Origin: CAUZEO01 sp963578625
GTDB taxonomy: Bacteria; Verrucomicrobiota; Kiritimatiellia; SLOV01
Reading direction: 5' to 3'
Assembly (NCBI GenBank): GCA_963578625.1
Contig: CAUZEO010000214.1
Coordinates: 1 to 9,214, forward strand
Length of the DNA: 9,214 nt
Position numbers and translations under genes: made by a program. Shown piece by piece: positions 1-6,792 of this stretch (positions within the stretch are counted from its first letter, which is position 1; the number at the start of each line of letters is the position of its first letter). The notes under the pieces were generated by a model. That model worked only from the letters and a program-made list of their open reading frames with translations, did no database searches and was not told the DNA's origin.

Positions 1-12
1 CCCTGATCACAC

Positions 13-879
13 GTGAGTCAAGAAACAACAGTACCAAACGTTTCGGATCTGGTGTCCGAAATCACCCGGAAGGGCTATTGCGTCTTGGAGGATGTAATTC
101 CCTCGGGGCGCATTGCCGGGATTTGCGATGAAGTTGTTGCATCCCAGCGCGCACAGCATGCGGCTGCGCAGGCAGAATTGGAGAAGACCCGCGCGCGCGG
201 CCATCGCGTCGGAGCCAAAGGCGTGGCGAGCCTGAAGCAAGTGGTCAATGCCACGCGGTGCTTTGTCGAGTACCTTGCCGACCCGCGCATCCTGGGAATC
301 ACTGAATCCTTTTTCGGTGACTACGTCCGCATCTCTTGCACTGATTGCGCAATCAACGAGCCGGGAAACGAGCGGGGCTATTGGCATGCCGACTGGCCGT
401 ACAACGGCACCAACTCCACCCATGTCAGGCCGCCCTACCCTTCCGTCATGATGCACCTTTCCTCCATTTGGATGTTGACCCCGTTCACCGAGGAGAACGG
501 CGGGACCTTCATCTTGCCCGGCAGCCACATGCGCAACAACAATCCTGGTACCGGACAAATGGAAGGAGTCGACCGGGATGCGCCGCAATCCGGCGAGACC
601 CAGGTCCGGGGCGACGCGGGAAACGTCCTGCTCTACGACAGCCGTCTCTGGCACGCCGTGGCGCCCAACCGTAGCTGCGACAACCGAGTGGCTCTGATCG
701 TTCGCTATGCCCCATGGTGGCTGAACCTAACCCCCACCATGCGAGGCACGCCGGACAACCAGCGAATGGTCCTGGATACCGGCGGCAAGAATTACGATGC
801 GATCCCAATTCGGCGCGAAGTCTTCGAATCCCTGCCCGAAAATGTAAAGCCGCTCTATCGGCATTGGGTGCAGGAATAG
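13..879 (+). CDS. Phytanoyl-CoA dioxygenase (PhyH) family protein, Fe(II)/2-oxoglutarate-dependent oxygenase
   Basis: This 288-residue protein is a likely cytoplasmic non-heme iron oxygenase, a family that hydroxylates a substrate while decarboxylating 2-oxoglutarate. The iron triad is visible: His125 and Asp127 in YWHADWPY (HxD) and the distal His214 in RLWHAVAPN. Arg225 in NRVALIVRY is the expected 2-oxoglutarate-binding arginine. The segment FTEENGGTFILPGSH (about 158-172) is the typical turn before the second half of the double-stranded beta-helix. Length is normal for the family and no signal peptide is seen. The start is GTG at 13; an in-frame TGA at 4-6 excludes a longer protein, but there is no clear ribosome binding site, so a gene just upstream may end at the window edge. 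It converges on the LamG gene and shows no obvious operon link to the sugar genes. The family is certain; the substrate is unknown. Confidence 0.9.
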   Translation: MSQETTVPNVSDLVSEITRKGYCVLEDVIPSGRIAGICDEVVASQRAQHAAAQAELEKTRARGHRVGAKGVASLKQVVNATRCFVEYLADPRILGITESFFGDYVRISCTDCAINEPGNERGYWHADWPYNGTNSTHVRPPYPSVMMHLSSIWMLTPFTEENGGTFILPGSHMRNNNPGTGQMEGVDRDAPQSGETQVRGDAGNVLLYDSRLWHAVAPNRSCDNRVALIVRYAPWWLNLTPTMRGTPDNQRMVLDTGGKNYDAIPIRREVFESLPENVKPLYRHWVQE

Positions 880-1385
880 GGTCATTTGGGACTGACCACA
901 GGGATCTCCAGAGCATCAAGGACTTACGACTGTGAATCCGGTTATTTGGGGGCTTAGCCCGCATATCTCACCCTTTTTCTGCTACGAGCGTGGATCGCTC
1001 CGCCAGGTTCGGGCCGGAGCAACAAATGCACATGATTCGATGTTATGCAGTAGTTGAAGAGCGAGATGTCGAAATTCCGCAGCCGCTCACTGAGAAATTT
1101 CCGGGAGTTTGTTCGGTCTTTCTTAAATTTCAGTACGAAGTCCCGGTTATGGCGTCAATGTGTGATGTGATCGGTGTGACCAGGGACAATGTATCGTTTT
1201 CCACGAGGCATCAGACAAGGATACCGGAGTCCCAATTCATCTTAAGGCTTGAAAAGGACATCAAAAACAAACGGTAAGACCCCACCTAAGCCTAGATCGC
1301 TTGTGTAAGTACTTGATGCTCTAGATAAACCTTTGGTCAGTCCAACAAGGATAAGGAAATCACATCATTGGGCCGGCGGTGTCAC
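880..1385. other. Convergent intergenic region between the dioxygenase and LamG genes
   Basis: About 500 bp separate the end of the plus-strand dioxygenase from the end of the minus-strand LamG gene. From roughly 1020 to 1330 the DNA looks visibly more AT-rich than the flanking genes. The only reading frame with any start signal is the small ORF at 1026-1277. I see no strong rho-independent terminator for either gene: a 5-bp inverted repeat (880-884 with 893-897) follows the dioxygenase stop but is too weak to call. No tRNA or tandem repeat was recognised. Confidence 0.6.
1026..1277 (+). CDS. Doubtful small hypothetical protein
   Basis: An 83-residue open frame begins MHMIRCYAVVEE and ends DIKNKR. 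I recognise no domain in it. In favour: ATG at 1026 follows a GGAG (1016-1019) at a 6-base spacing, better than the GTG at 990 that would give 95 residues. Against: its base composition is more AT-rich than the neighbouring genes, it has no recognised relative, and it stands alone in a convergent gap. It has no membrane segment or signal peptide; the C-terminus is basic. It could be a real small protein, a remnant of a lost gene, or chance. Confidence 0.3.
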   Translation: MHMIRCYAVVEERDVEIPQPLTEKFPGVCSVFLKFQYEVPVMASMCDVIGVTRDNVSFSTRHQTRIPESQFILRLEKDIKNKR

Positions 1386-2525
1386 TCACTCGAACCGCTC
1401 CGCGGAGACGTGGACTTCTCCATTTACCGGCGCTTCTATCGAAATGACTCCATCAACCTCCGTGACCCAAGTGCGCGCTCGGCCGATCGAGACCTGGAAA
1501 CGCGCTCCCGACTCGATAGGCATCGCGCCGGACCTAACGAGAAGCGTTGTCGGGCCCTTTCCGTTGATCCGCAGGCGGAGGCCGTCGGCGTCGTAGTCTA
1601 TGACGCGGGCATTCACCGGGCCGCCCGACTCGATGATCACGGGAATGGGCTCGATGACCGCGGATTCGTGTTCGTCCAAGTTGAGTTTCGTTCGGACTCC
1701 GCGCCGATCGACTGTAGTGACAAACGGGTTCGGGACCGGAGCGCCTCGGGCGTCAAACGCGTGAACCTGGTGGAGGCGACGATTGCCGGGCCAACCGTAA
1801 TTGCCGGCATTCGAAGTTACGATCCGCTCCTTCCCCCGAACCAGGCCTGGGCGAATCTCCTCGAACGTCATCGGGTAGCAGCGCGATGCCAGGGAACGGT
1901 GGGTAAGGTCCCTGCCGTCAGAGTAGTGAATGAACAACTCGCCCCATCGAAGTTTGTCCAGCATGTCGAGGTAGATATGCCGCTCCGATTTAAACCCGCG
2001 GTTGAAGGCCAGCGCCATCACGCTGGAGGCCAGGTGCAATTCCGGACCGGAGGCGGATTCATTCGCAAAGCCGATGTACGTTTCGTTGGCAATGCCACGG
2101 GTAAGCACGGTATGCAGTGCAATGACCTCCCCGCCCTTGTCTCGAATCTTACGCGCATACTCGATCATGGAGGGCTGCGAGAGCAGCATGACGGATCCCA
2201 TCTTGCGCACAATCGTCTTGGTTGCCGAATCGATGTGCGCGGTGTGCCCGTCCCATCGATCGTAGGTCCACATGCCGCCGTAGCCGGCGAGAAAACCGTC
2301 CAGGAATCCGCCGTCCAGGTAGAGGGCATGGCCACTCCCCTGCTCCACCCATGAGGCACCGGAAAGGGTCGCGTGAAATCCGTTGCCGGCAGTGTCACGA
2401 GCGATGTCGCCCGAACCTTCGTCGAAACTCCAGTGGGCGACGAGGCCGGAGGCGAAGGCTGCGCGCGACACGAAACAGCATGCCGAGGACAAGCCACGGG
2501 GTCCACCGGGTGATGATGCAGGCAC
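1386..2525 (-). CDS. LamG-fragment / glycosidase-like C-terminal protein, probably a decayed gene
   Basis: The open frame gives 379 residues from a GTG at 2525, but the original start is probably the ATG at 2562 in another frame (see the entry at 2395-2562). Residues 27-73 (GLVAHWSFDEGSGDIARDT, then GSGHALYLDGG) are the first third of a LamG/concanavalin-like domain. The text then jumps to FLDGFLAGYGGMWTYDRWDGHTAHID and a C-terminal region (74-379) with motifs IVRKMGSVMLLSQP, YPMTFEEIRPG and GKERIVTSNAGNYGW. I associate that region with the end of large uncharacterised glycosidase-like proteins of environmental bacteria, but cannot assign a named family. Most of LamG and any catalytic core before residue 74 appear absent. 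It is the last gene of the minus operon and would have been exported. The frame is open and long, so a shortened product remains possible; full function is doubtful. Confidence 0.6.
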   Translation of the reverse strand: MPASSPGGPRGLSSACCFVSRAAFASGLVAHWSFDEGSGDIARDTAGNGFHATLSGASWVEQGSGHALYLDGGFLDGFLAGYGGMWTYDRWDGHTAHIDSATKTIVRKMGSVMLLSQPSMIEYARKIRDKGGEVIALHTVLTRGIANETYIGFANESASGPELHLASSVMALAFNRGFKSERHIYLDMLDKLRWGELFIHYSDGRDLTHRSLASRCYPMTFEEIRPGLVRGKERIVTSNAGNYGWPGNRRLHQVHAFDARGAPVPNPFVTTVDRRGVRTKLNLDEHESAVIEPIPVIIESGGPVNARVIDYDADGLRLRINGKGPTTLLVRSGAMPIESGARFQVSIGRARTWVTEVDGVISIEAPVNGEVHVSAERFE

Positions 2526-2562
2526 AAAGGATGCCCGGCCGGAATTTGGTTGCGCGATTCAT
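2395..2562 (-). pseudogene. Out-of-frame 5' end (signal peptide) of the LamG gene
   Basis: An ATG at 2562 lies 2 bases after the stop of the dehydrogenase gene, ideal for translational coupling. It reads MNRATKFRPG, a basic N-region, followed by hydrophobic ILCACII and WLVLGMLF, then leaves the LamG frame and stops at 2395-2397 after 55 codons. The LamG frame carries RAAFASGLVAHW just downstream, with AFA a good signal peptidase I site. The two frames differ by two missing bases (or one extra), and a GC-dinucleotide run lies at 2461-2467. Adding one GC unit there gives LFRVARAAFA-SGLVAHW, a complete Sec signal peptide joined to the LamG domain. I infer that a dinucleotide loss, or a sequencing or assembly error, broke the gene. 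Without it, translation from this start gives only a short peptide. Confidence 0.6.
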
Positions 2563-2564
2563 AA

Positions 2565-3332
2565 TCAGATTTTCGCCGTTAAACCACCGTCTACGACCAT
2601 CGCGGAACCGGTGACGAAAGAAGCTTCATCACTCGCAAGGAAAGCAACGCAGGCCGCGACTTCCTCCGGCTCTCCCATGCGGCCGAGGGCGTGAAGCTCG
2701 TCGGCTTCCTTGCGGGCCGCGGCGGGATCGGGTAGCGCATCGAAATATCTGTCACCGAGGGGGGTGTTTATGTAGCCGGGGCAGACACAGTTCGCGCGAA
2801 TATTCTGCCGCCCGTAGTCGGCGGAAATGCTTTTGACGAGGTTCAGTATTCCAGCCTTGGTCGCGCAATAGGCGGCGAGGGAGGGCTCCGCGAGCAGACT
2901 CAATACCGATCCGGTGGCCACGATGTTTCCGCCACCCGTTTTGAGCATGGCCTCCACGCCGTACTTACAAAAGAAGAATGTGCCCTTCATGTTCACACCC
3001 ATCATATGGTCATACTCTTTCTCGCTGGTGTCCGTGAGAATCTTCTCGTATTGCAGACCCGCGTTGGGAACGAGAACATCGATGCGGCCGTGGGTCGCGA
3101 CCACGTGGTCCACTAACGATTGAATCTGGCCCAGGTCCCGAAGATCGGCAGTGACGTATTCCGCCTTCCCGCCCGCCTGGTTCACCGACTCGACCACCTG
3201 CTGCCCCAACTCCGTCTGGATATCGGCGGAGACAACGGTTGCGCCTTCCGCGGCAAGCTTTCGAACAATTCCCTCGCCGATCCCGGATGCGCCGCCGGTT
3301 ACGATTGCAATTTTTCCATTCAGTCTGCTCAT
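2565..3332 (-). CDS. Short-chain dehydrogenase/reductase (classical SDR), NAD-type
   Basis: A 255-residue classical SDR, expected to oxidise a hydroxyl of a sugar, sugar acid or similar polyol in the cytoplasm. The Rossmann motif TGGASGIG spans 12-19. Asp37 at the end of the second strand (VVSADI) favours NAD(H) over NADP(H). PNAG (89-92) matches the NNAG motif with the first Asn changed. The catalytic tetrad is Asn114, Ser142, Tyr155 and Lys159 (YCATK). The C-terminal FVTGSAMVVDGG is the usual end of the fold. ATG at 3332 follows AAGGAA (3340-3345) at a 7-base spacing, and the gap to the upstream enolase-superfamily gene is 11 bp, so the two are co-transcribed. Beside a sugar-acid dehydratase-like enzyme, a sugar or sugar-acid dehydrogenase role is the best inference; the substrate is not determined by sequence. 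Confidence 0.93.
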   Translation of the reverse strand: MSRLNGKIAIVTGGASGIGEGIVRKLAAEGATVVSADIQTELGQQVVESVNQAGGKAEYVTADLRDLGQIQSLVDHVVATHGRIDVLVPNAGLQYEKILTDTSEKEYDHMMGVNMKGTFFFCKYGVEAMLKTGGGNIVATGSVLSLLAEPSLAAYCATKAGILNLVKSISADYGRQNIRANCVCPGYINTPLGDRYFDALPDPAAARKEADELHALGRMGEPEEVAACVAFLASDEASFVTGSAMVVDGGLTAKI

Positions 3333-3343
3333 TGCGTAGTTCC

Positions 3344-4897
3344 TTACTTGTTCAGCTCGATATCCACATCCTGGGCCTGTTCCGCCTGCAGGATTTGGGT
3401 CAGAGAATAGGGATAGGCGTGACGATGAAATGTCTCGGGCCCCGGCGGTTTCGGCCAGCCCGACTGGGTGGTGCGGCGCGGCCGGTCGAGAAGGTAGTTC
3501 GCGTAGATTTCCTGCGCGTATTCCCGGTGGGGACGAACCGCCTCTTCCGTGTATCTGTATTTCTCAAGCCGTTCCGGGTCCAGGCGCAATCCGTGGCCAG
3601 GTTTTGACGAGAGTTGGAGGTGGCCGCCCGTCCAGTCGAATGGCCCTCCTTCGATGACATCGTCGCGGACCTGGATGGTCTCATTGTCGATGGGGTGGCA
3701 CAGTCGCGGTGTGGTGCCCAGGTAAAGCCCCGCCGATTCCGTATCGGTCATCAGCGCGGACGCCATGGCGCACCGGAAACTCAGCTGCAGGCACATTTCG
3801 AAATTGCTGTGAAGGGTGAGGTGCATTCCCATAAAGCGGGCAAGTTCGTACTGCCGCCACAGCCCCCACGGACCAAGACCGATGTCCGGCGCGGAGACAT
3901 CGGCCGCGTCGTACCGCTCCATTAAATGCCAGTTGGGCTCCCACCGGTTGGACATGAGCGATGCGCCGGGGGGGTGCACGATAGGCGGCGTCCACCAGTG
4001 ACAGGACAAGGGGATCGACTGGTCCCTGCGCAGCTCGGTCATCCGGCGAAAGTAGAATTCGTGCTGGTAGCTTCCCTCCGTGGCGGGTCGCGCGGGCGGG
4101 GATGCGGACGGCGGATAGAACCGCTGCGGCATCAGGGCATTCATCGGCTGCTCCACGAATTCAATGTCACAGTCCTCCACGCCACGCAGAATCTTCCGCG
4201 CTTCCTGGTAATTCCAGGACCCGTGAGAATCGAACCGGAGACGAGTGCCGGGACCCACCGCCTCGCGAATCCGGTGAATGAGCTGAATGTGGTCCTCGGG
4301 CTGATACGCCGTCAGGGAAAGCTTGATGGAAGGCCATCCCTCTTCGGCTCTCATCCGGGCATGATCCGGCCAGGATTCGAAGGTGACCGCATCGTTGCCG
4401 TCCCGGTCCGGAAACCGCTGCCAGGTGTAGGCCGCCATCGGAACGCGATCCGGGGGATCAAAGCCGCGCTCGAACAACTCTCCCCACAATACATGCAGGG
4501 GCTTGCCCAACACTTGTCCCACGAGGTCCCACCAGGCCATGAACAGGGGTTCCTCCAGGTCGGGATCGAGGAGGTTACGGTCGGGAGTTCCACGCAGCTT
4601 CTCGATGCAGTTGAGCGTTCCGGCGGGCAGTTCAACCGACCATTCACCGGTTCCAACGAGCCCCTCGCTCGTGACCAGTTCCACGAAAGCCCAGGAACAG
4701 GCAGGCAGGGCCTGCCAGCCCGGAGTGTAGACCCCGACCATCGGGACCAGGACCTTGTGCACCCGGGCCTCCGCGAGCGTGAGTCGATGGCCGGCAAGCT
4801 GGTCGCGAAGCTTCTCCCGGAATCCGGCGACGCGACGAAGAAGCATCGCGTCAAAATCGCGTACGTCATCAATATTAAACAAGGACGGTAAGGACAT
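3344..4897 (-). CDS. Enolase-superfamily (mandelate racemase/sugar-acid dehydratase-like) protein
   Basis: With ATG at 4897 the protein has 517 residues, longer than the roughly 400 usual for mandelate racemase or sugar-acid dehydratases. Family members abstract the proton alpha to a carboxylate using a Mg ion. Visible residues: Lys192 (SIKLS, end of second strand), Asp223 (LRFDSHG), Glu249 (EFVEQP), Asp338 (SAPDIG) and His363 (LTLHSN). The Asp-Glu spacing (26) and Asp-His spacing (25) match the superfamily. Oddities: the usual KxK reads K-L-S, and about 40 extra residues lie between Glu249 and Asp338. The strand that normally carries the third metal ligand reads IPLSCH, suggesting His300 there. 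The open frame extends to a GTG at 4966, but those residues are unlike the family and cover the candidate promoter. First gene of the minus operon; no strong Shine-Dalgarno. Dehydration of an aldonic or uronic-type acid is inferred. Confidence 0.85.
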   Translation of the reverse strand: MSLPSLFNIDDVRDFDAMLLRRVAGFREKLRDQLAGHRLTLAEARVHKVLVPMVGVYTPGWQALPACSWAFVELVTSEGLVGTGEWSVELPAGTLNCIEKLRGTPDRNLLDPDLEEPLFMAWWDLVGQVLGKPLHVLWGELFERGFDPPDRVPMAAYTWQRFPDRDGNDAVTFESWPDHARMRAEEGWPSIKLSLTAYQPEDHIQLIHRIREAVGPGTRLRFDSHGSWNYQEARKILRGVEDCDIEFVEQPMNALMPQRFYPPSASPPARPATEGSYQHEFYFRRMTELRRDQSIPLSCHWWTPPIVHPPGASLMSNRWEPNWHLMERYDAADVSAPDIGLGPWGLWRQYELARFMGMHLTLHSNFEMCLQLSFRCAMASALMTDTESAGLYLGTTPRLCHPIDNETIQVRDDVIEGGPFDWTGGHLQLSSKPGHGLRLDPERLEKYRYTEEAVRPHREYAQEIYANYLLDRPRRTTQSGWPKPPGPETFHRHAYPYSLTQILQAEQAQDVDIELNK

Positions 4898-5029
4898 GCT
4901 CAAACTTCGGCTCTTCCGGGATATGGAACGGCAAGTAGATCCTGATTTGCCACGTAGCGTCAACACCGGTGTCCAGCTTCCTTGCTGTACATCTACCCGG
5001 GCCGGATGTTATGTTAAGTTCCTGCGTAT
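4898..5029. promoter_or_regulatory. Divergent intergenic control region
   Basis: These 132 bp separate the starts of the minus-strand enolase/SDR/LamG operon and the plus-strand GH10-like gene, so both are probably controlled from here. A perfect 10-bp palindrome, ACACCGGTGT, lies at 4963-4972 near the middle and could bind a dimeric regulator. No convincing promoter was found for the plus direction (a weak TTGCTG at 4982-4987 with GATGTT at 5005-5010), and the GH10-like start has no clear Shine-Dalgarno. No regulator gene is present in the window. Confidence 0.45.
4934..4963 (-). promoter_or_regulatory. Candidate sigma-70-like promoter of the minus operon
   Basis: On the minus strand TTGACG (4963-4958) matches the -35 consensus at five of six bases. 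It is followed after 18 bases by TCTACT (4939-4934), four of six of the -10 consensus. The predicted transcript would start near 4927, leaving a leader of about 30 bases before the ATG at 4897. The palindrome at 4963-4972 touches the upstream edge of the -35 element, a usual position for an operator. The match is moderate and could be chance. Confidence 0.3.
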
Positions 5030-6583
5030 ATGAAAAACAAAGTTCCAAGATTCATCTACAACGACGATTCGGCTTCGCTCAACGTCATCCAGCCGCCGAT
5101 CTCCCCGGATCGCATTCATCTTGCCGTCGATCACCTGGCCGAGTCCCAGGTCGATTGTCTCTGCTGGAAAGTGTACCGGCGGTTCACCGCGGGTTGGGAT
5201 TCGAAGGTCTGCGAAACCGAACACGAAATGTATTTCGCGAAACAGACGGATCCCGGTCATAAAGCGAATCATATGCGGTACGATCTGTACCGGCAAGGCA
5301 TCGACTACCTGCCGATCCTGATCGAAGAGACCCGCAAGCGGGGCATCCAGTTCTTCCCCAGCTTTCGCATGAACGACTGCCATCACCGGTCCCGGCCCGG
5401 AGACGCGGCGCAGTTCTGGAAGGACCACCAGGACTGGCGGCTGTGGGAGATCCTCGACGGCCGAACCTACTACAATGCCGCACTGGACTACTCCTACAGC
5501 GAAGTGCGGGAGCGGATTTTCGCGGCGATTGAGGAGTTCACCAACAAGTATGACGTGGACGGCATCGAACTCGATTTCTGCCGGAATCCCCACACCTTTC
5601 AACCGTCCGAAGCCTGGGAAAAGCGGGAGATCCTGACGGATTTCATCCGGCGGTTCCGGAACATGACGGAGGATGTGGCCACGCGGAGAGGACGACCCGT
5701 CACCCTCCTGGTCCGGATTCCTTTTTCGGACGAAAAGCGGCAGCGCGCCGGCATGGATGTCCACCGATGGATTGAAGACAAGTTGCTCGACATTCTCGTG
5801 ATGAGCCACTTGAAGAACAACTACGACCTGACGATCGAGCCGTGGCAGGCGTTGTGCCGCGAGAACGACATTCATTTCTATCCTTCCCTGGAGGCCGGGC
5901 CCTGCGACAACGCGCCCGCTCACAATCATGTGGTCCGGGAAACGCCCGACGAAGTAGTCAGGCGGCAGCGCGCGGCTGCCCAGAACATCCTGGCCCAGCA
6001 TCCCGACGGAATCTACATGTTCAATTATCCGTGCCTTCTATTCGGAAGCAGCGTTGGCGAGAACGAATTCAAACTTCTCAACGGCGTGCTGTCACAAATT
6101 GGAGAGCCGGAGACCTTACGGGGTACGGCGAAGCAATACGTCTTTTGGCAAAACCTTCCTCTTACGATCGAATCGACCCGGCCGCCCCAATTTTACCAGA
6201 CCGTCACGTTCCATGTGAGCGACCCGGATCTTGAGCGGAACGACACGAACGTTTGTCTCCGTTTCCGACAGGTCGCGGAAAGAAACCCCCACGCCAAGGG
6301 CACGTACGAACAGTCCCCCACCGTCGGGCCGGAGTGGATGAAATATCTGCTCAATGGCGAGGAAATTGATCTCCCACGGATTGAATGCATGTCCCAGCCG
6401 GCGGGGCCGATCCAATCCGGATTCACGCTCACGGAGCATGAATTGATCGAGATCCGCCCGCCGGCATCGATGCTGAAAAACGGAAAAAACACCCTCGCCT
6501 TCCACAGACCCAAGTTCCCGGAGGACCAGGATCCCTACGTCCACATCTATGAGCTACTAGTGGATGTGGAGCCCGGTAAGTAG
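5030..6583 (+). CDS. GH10-like (GHL10-type) TIM-barrel glycosidase
   Basis: A 517-residue protein resembling the glycosyl-hydrolase-10-like group of uncharacterised bacterial glycosidases. Residues about 25-350 form a TIM barrel with PSFRMND (110-116), ALDYSYSEVRERI (151-163), YDVDGIELDFCRNPH (174-188) and ILVMSHLKN (255-263). Glu180 in GIELDF is the likely acid/base residue. The segment GIYMFNYPCLLFG (327-339) ends the barrel, and a C-terminal beta-rich domain follows (about 375-515; MKYLLNGEEIDLP, LIEIRPPASMLKNGKNTLAFH). No signal peptide is visible, which suggests a cytoplasmic enzyme acting on imported oligosaccharides or glycosides. It is transcribed away from the enolase/SDR operon across a shared 132-bp control region. 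The start is ATG at 5030. The stop codon TAG (6581-6583) sits inside an inverted-repeat unit. Fold assignment is good; the substrate is unknown. Confidence 0.8.
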   Translation: MKNKVPRFIYNDDSASLNVIQPPISPDRIHLAVDHLAESQVDCLCWKVYRRFTAGWDSKVCETEHEMYFAKQTDPGHKANHMRYDLYRQGIDYLPILIEETRKRGIQFFPSFRMNDCHHRSRPGDAAQFWKDHQDWRLWEILDGRTYYNAALDYSYSEVRERIFAAIEEFTNKYDVDGIELDFCRNPHTFQPSEAWEKREILTDFIRRFRNMTEDVATRRGRPVTLLVRIPFSDEKRQRAGMDVHRWIEDKLLDILVMSHLKNNYDLTIEPWQALCRENDIHFYPSLEAGPCDNAPAHNHVVRETPDEVVRRQRAAAQNILAQHPDGIYMFNYPCLLFGSSVGENEFKLLNGVLSQIGEPETLRGTAKQYVFWQNLPLTIESTRPPQFYQTVTFHVSDPDLERNDTNVCLRFRQVAERNPHAKGTYEQSPTVGPEWMKYLLNGEEIDLPRIECMSQPAGPIQSGFTLTEHELIEIRPPASMLKNGKNTLAFHRPKFPEDQDPYVHIYELLVDVEPGK

Positions 6584-6606
6584 TACGGGTATCCGATCCG
6601 TGTTGT
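6580..6606. repeat. Decayed copy of the intergenic inverted repeat
   Basis: This 27-base unit aligns without gaps to 6665-6691, with 22 of 27 bases identical; all five differences are transitions. As DNA the hairpin is imperfect, but as RNA all ten stem positions can still pair if G-U wobbles are allowed (five of ten). It contains the stop codon of the GH10-like gene at 6581-6583, so the repeat directly abuts that coding region. Confidence 0.7.
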
Positions 6607-6634
6607 GGAGCCCAACCGGTTTGTGCGGAAAATG

Positions 6635-6658
6635 TCGAATATCGAATGTCGAAGTTCG
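6635..6658. repeat. Short TCGAA-type degenerate tandem repeat
   Basis: TCGAA occurs three times at 7-base intervals (tcgaaTAtcgaaTGtcgaa, then GTTCG). Read on the minus strand it yields the low-complexity peptide FDIRYSTF, which I know as a spurious translation of dispersed intergenic repeats in environmental genomes. It lies between the two copies of the inverted repeat. Confidence 0.6.
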
Positions 6659-6663
6659 TATTC

Positions 6664-6692
6664 CGTAGCACGGGTATCCGACCCGTGCTACG
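6664..6692. repeat. Perfect inverted repeat (REP-like hairpin)
   Basis: Two 11-base arms, CGTAGCACGGG (6664-6674) and CCCGTGCTACG (6682-6692), are exact reverse complements around a 7-base loop, TATCCGA. There is no run of T after it, so it is not a typical rho-independent terminator. With the related copy at 6580-6606 it suggests a dispersed REP-like family. Confidence 0.85.
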
Positions 6693-6734
6693 TTCCGGGG
6701 CTCCGTTCATGGTGCAGGAAACTACACTGAATGA

Positions 6735-6763
6735 TTGCGTTTTGTTCCCGACCGGCTTCTAAT
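6735..6763 (+). promoter_or_regulatory. Candidate promoter of the sialidase/aldolase operon
   Basis: TTGCGT (6735-6740) and TCTAAT (6758-6763, five of six bases of the -10 consensus) are separated by 17 bases. Transcription would begin near 6770, leaving a short leader that contains the AAGGAAG ribosome binding site (6782-6788) before the GTG at 6793. The -35 match is only three of six. A promoter in this 209-bp gap is plausible in any case, because the next three genes are closely spaced. Confidence 0.35.
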
Positions 6764-6792
6764 GCCCCCTGCTTTATTCGAAAGGAAGTCAC

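Noticed and set aside
7..654. Minus-strand open frame of 215 codons
   Set aside because: Antisense to the dioxygenase, whose HxD...H iron motif is intact on the plus strand.
880..897. Terminator hairpin after the dioxygenase gene
   Set aside because: Only a 5-bp stem with an 8-base loop and no T run.
1368..2354. Long plus-strand open frame of 328 codons
   Set aside because: It lies opposite the LamG gene, has no recognisable domain and no ribosome binding site, and is explained by GC-rich codon use on the opposite strand.
3926..4891. Plus-strand open frame of 321 codons
   Set aside because: Antisense shadow of the enolase-superfamily gene, which has clear catalytic motifs.
4898..4966. N-terminal extension of the enolase-superfamily protein to a GTG at 4966
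   Set aside because: The 23 extra residues are Ser/Arg-rich and unlike the family, and the extension would run through the candidate promoter and palindrome. ATG at 4897 (MSLPSLFNID) is more natural.
5009..6001. Minus-strand open frame of 330 codons
   Set aside because: Antisense shadow of the GH10-like gene; no domain is recognisable.
6580..6692. CRISPR array
   Set aside because: Only two diverged copies, which are inverted-repeat hairpins separated by a different repeat; no regular spacers and no cas genes.
6664..6692. Rho-independent terminator
   Set aside because: The 11-bp stem is strong, but the downstream bases are GTTCCGGGG-like without a T run.
6429..6710. Minus-strand frame containing the peptide FDIRYSTF
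   Set aside because: This peptide comes from the TCGAA-type intergenic repeat and is a recurrent spurious translation; the rest is antisense to the GH10-like gene.
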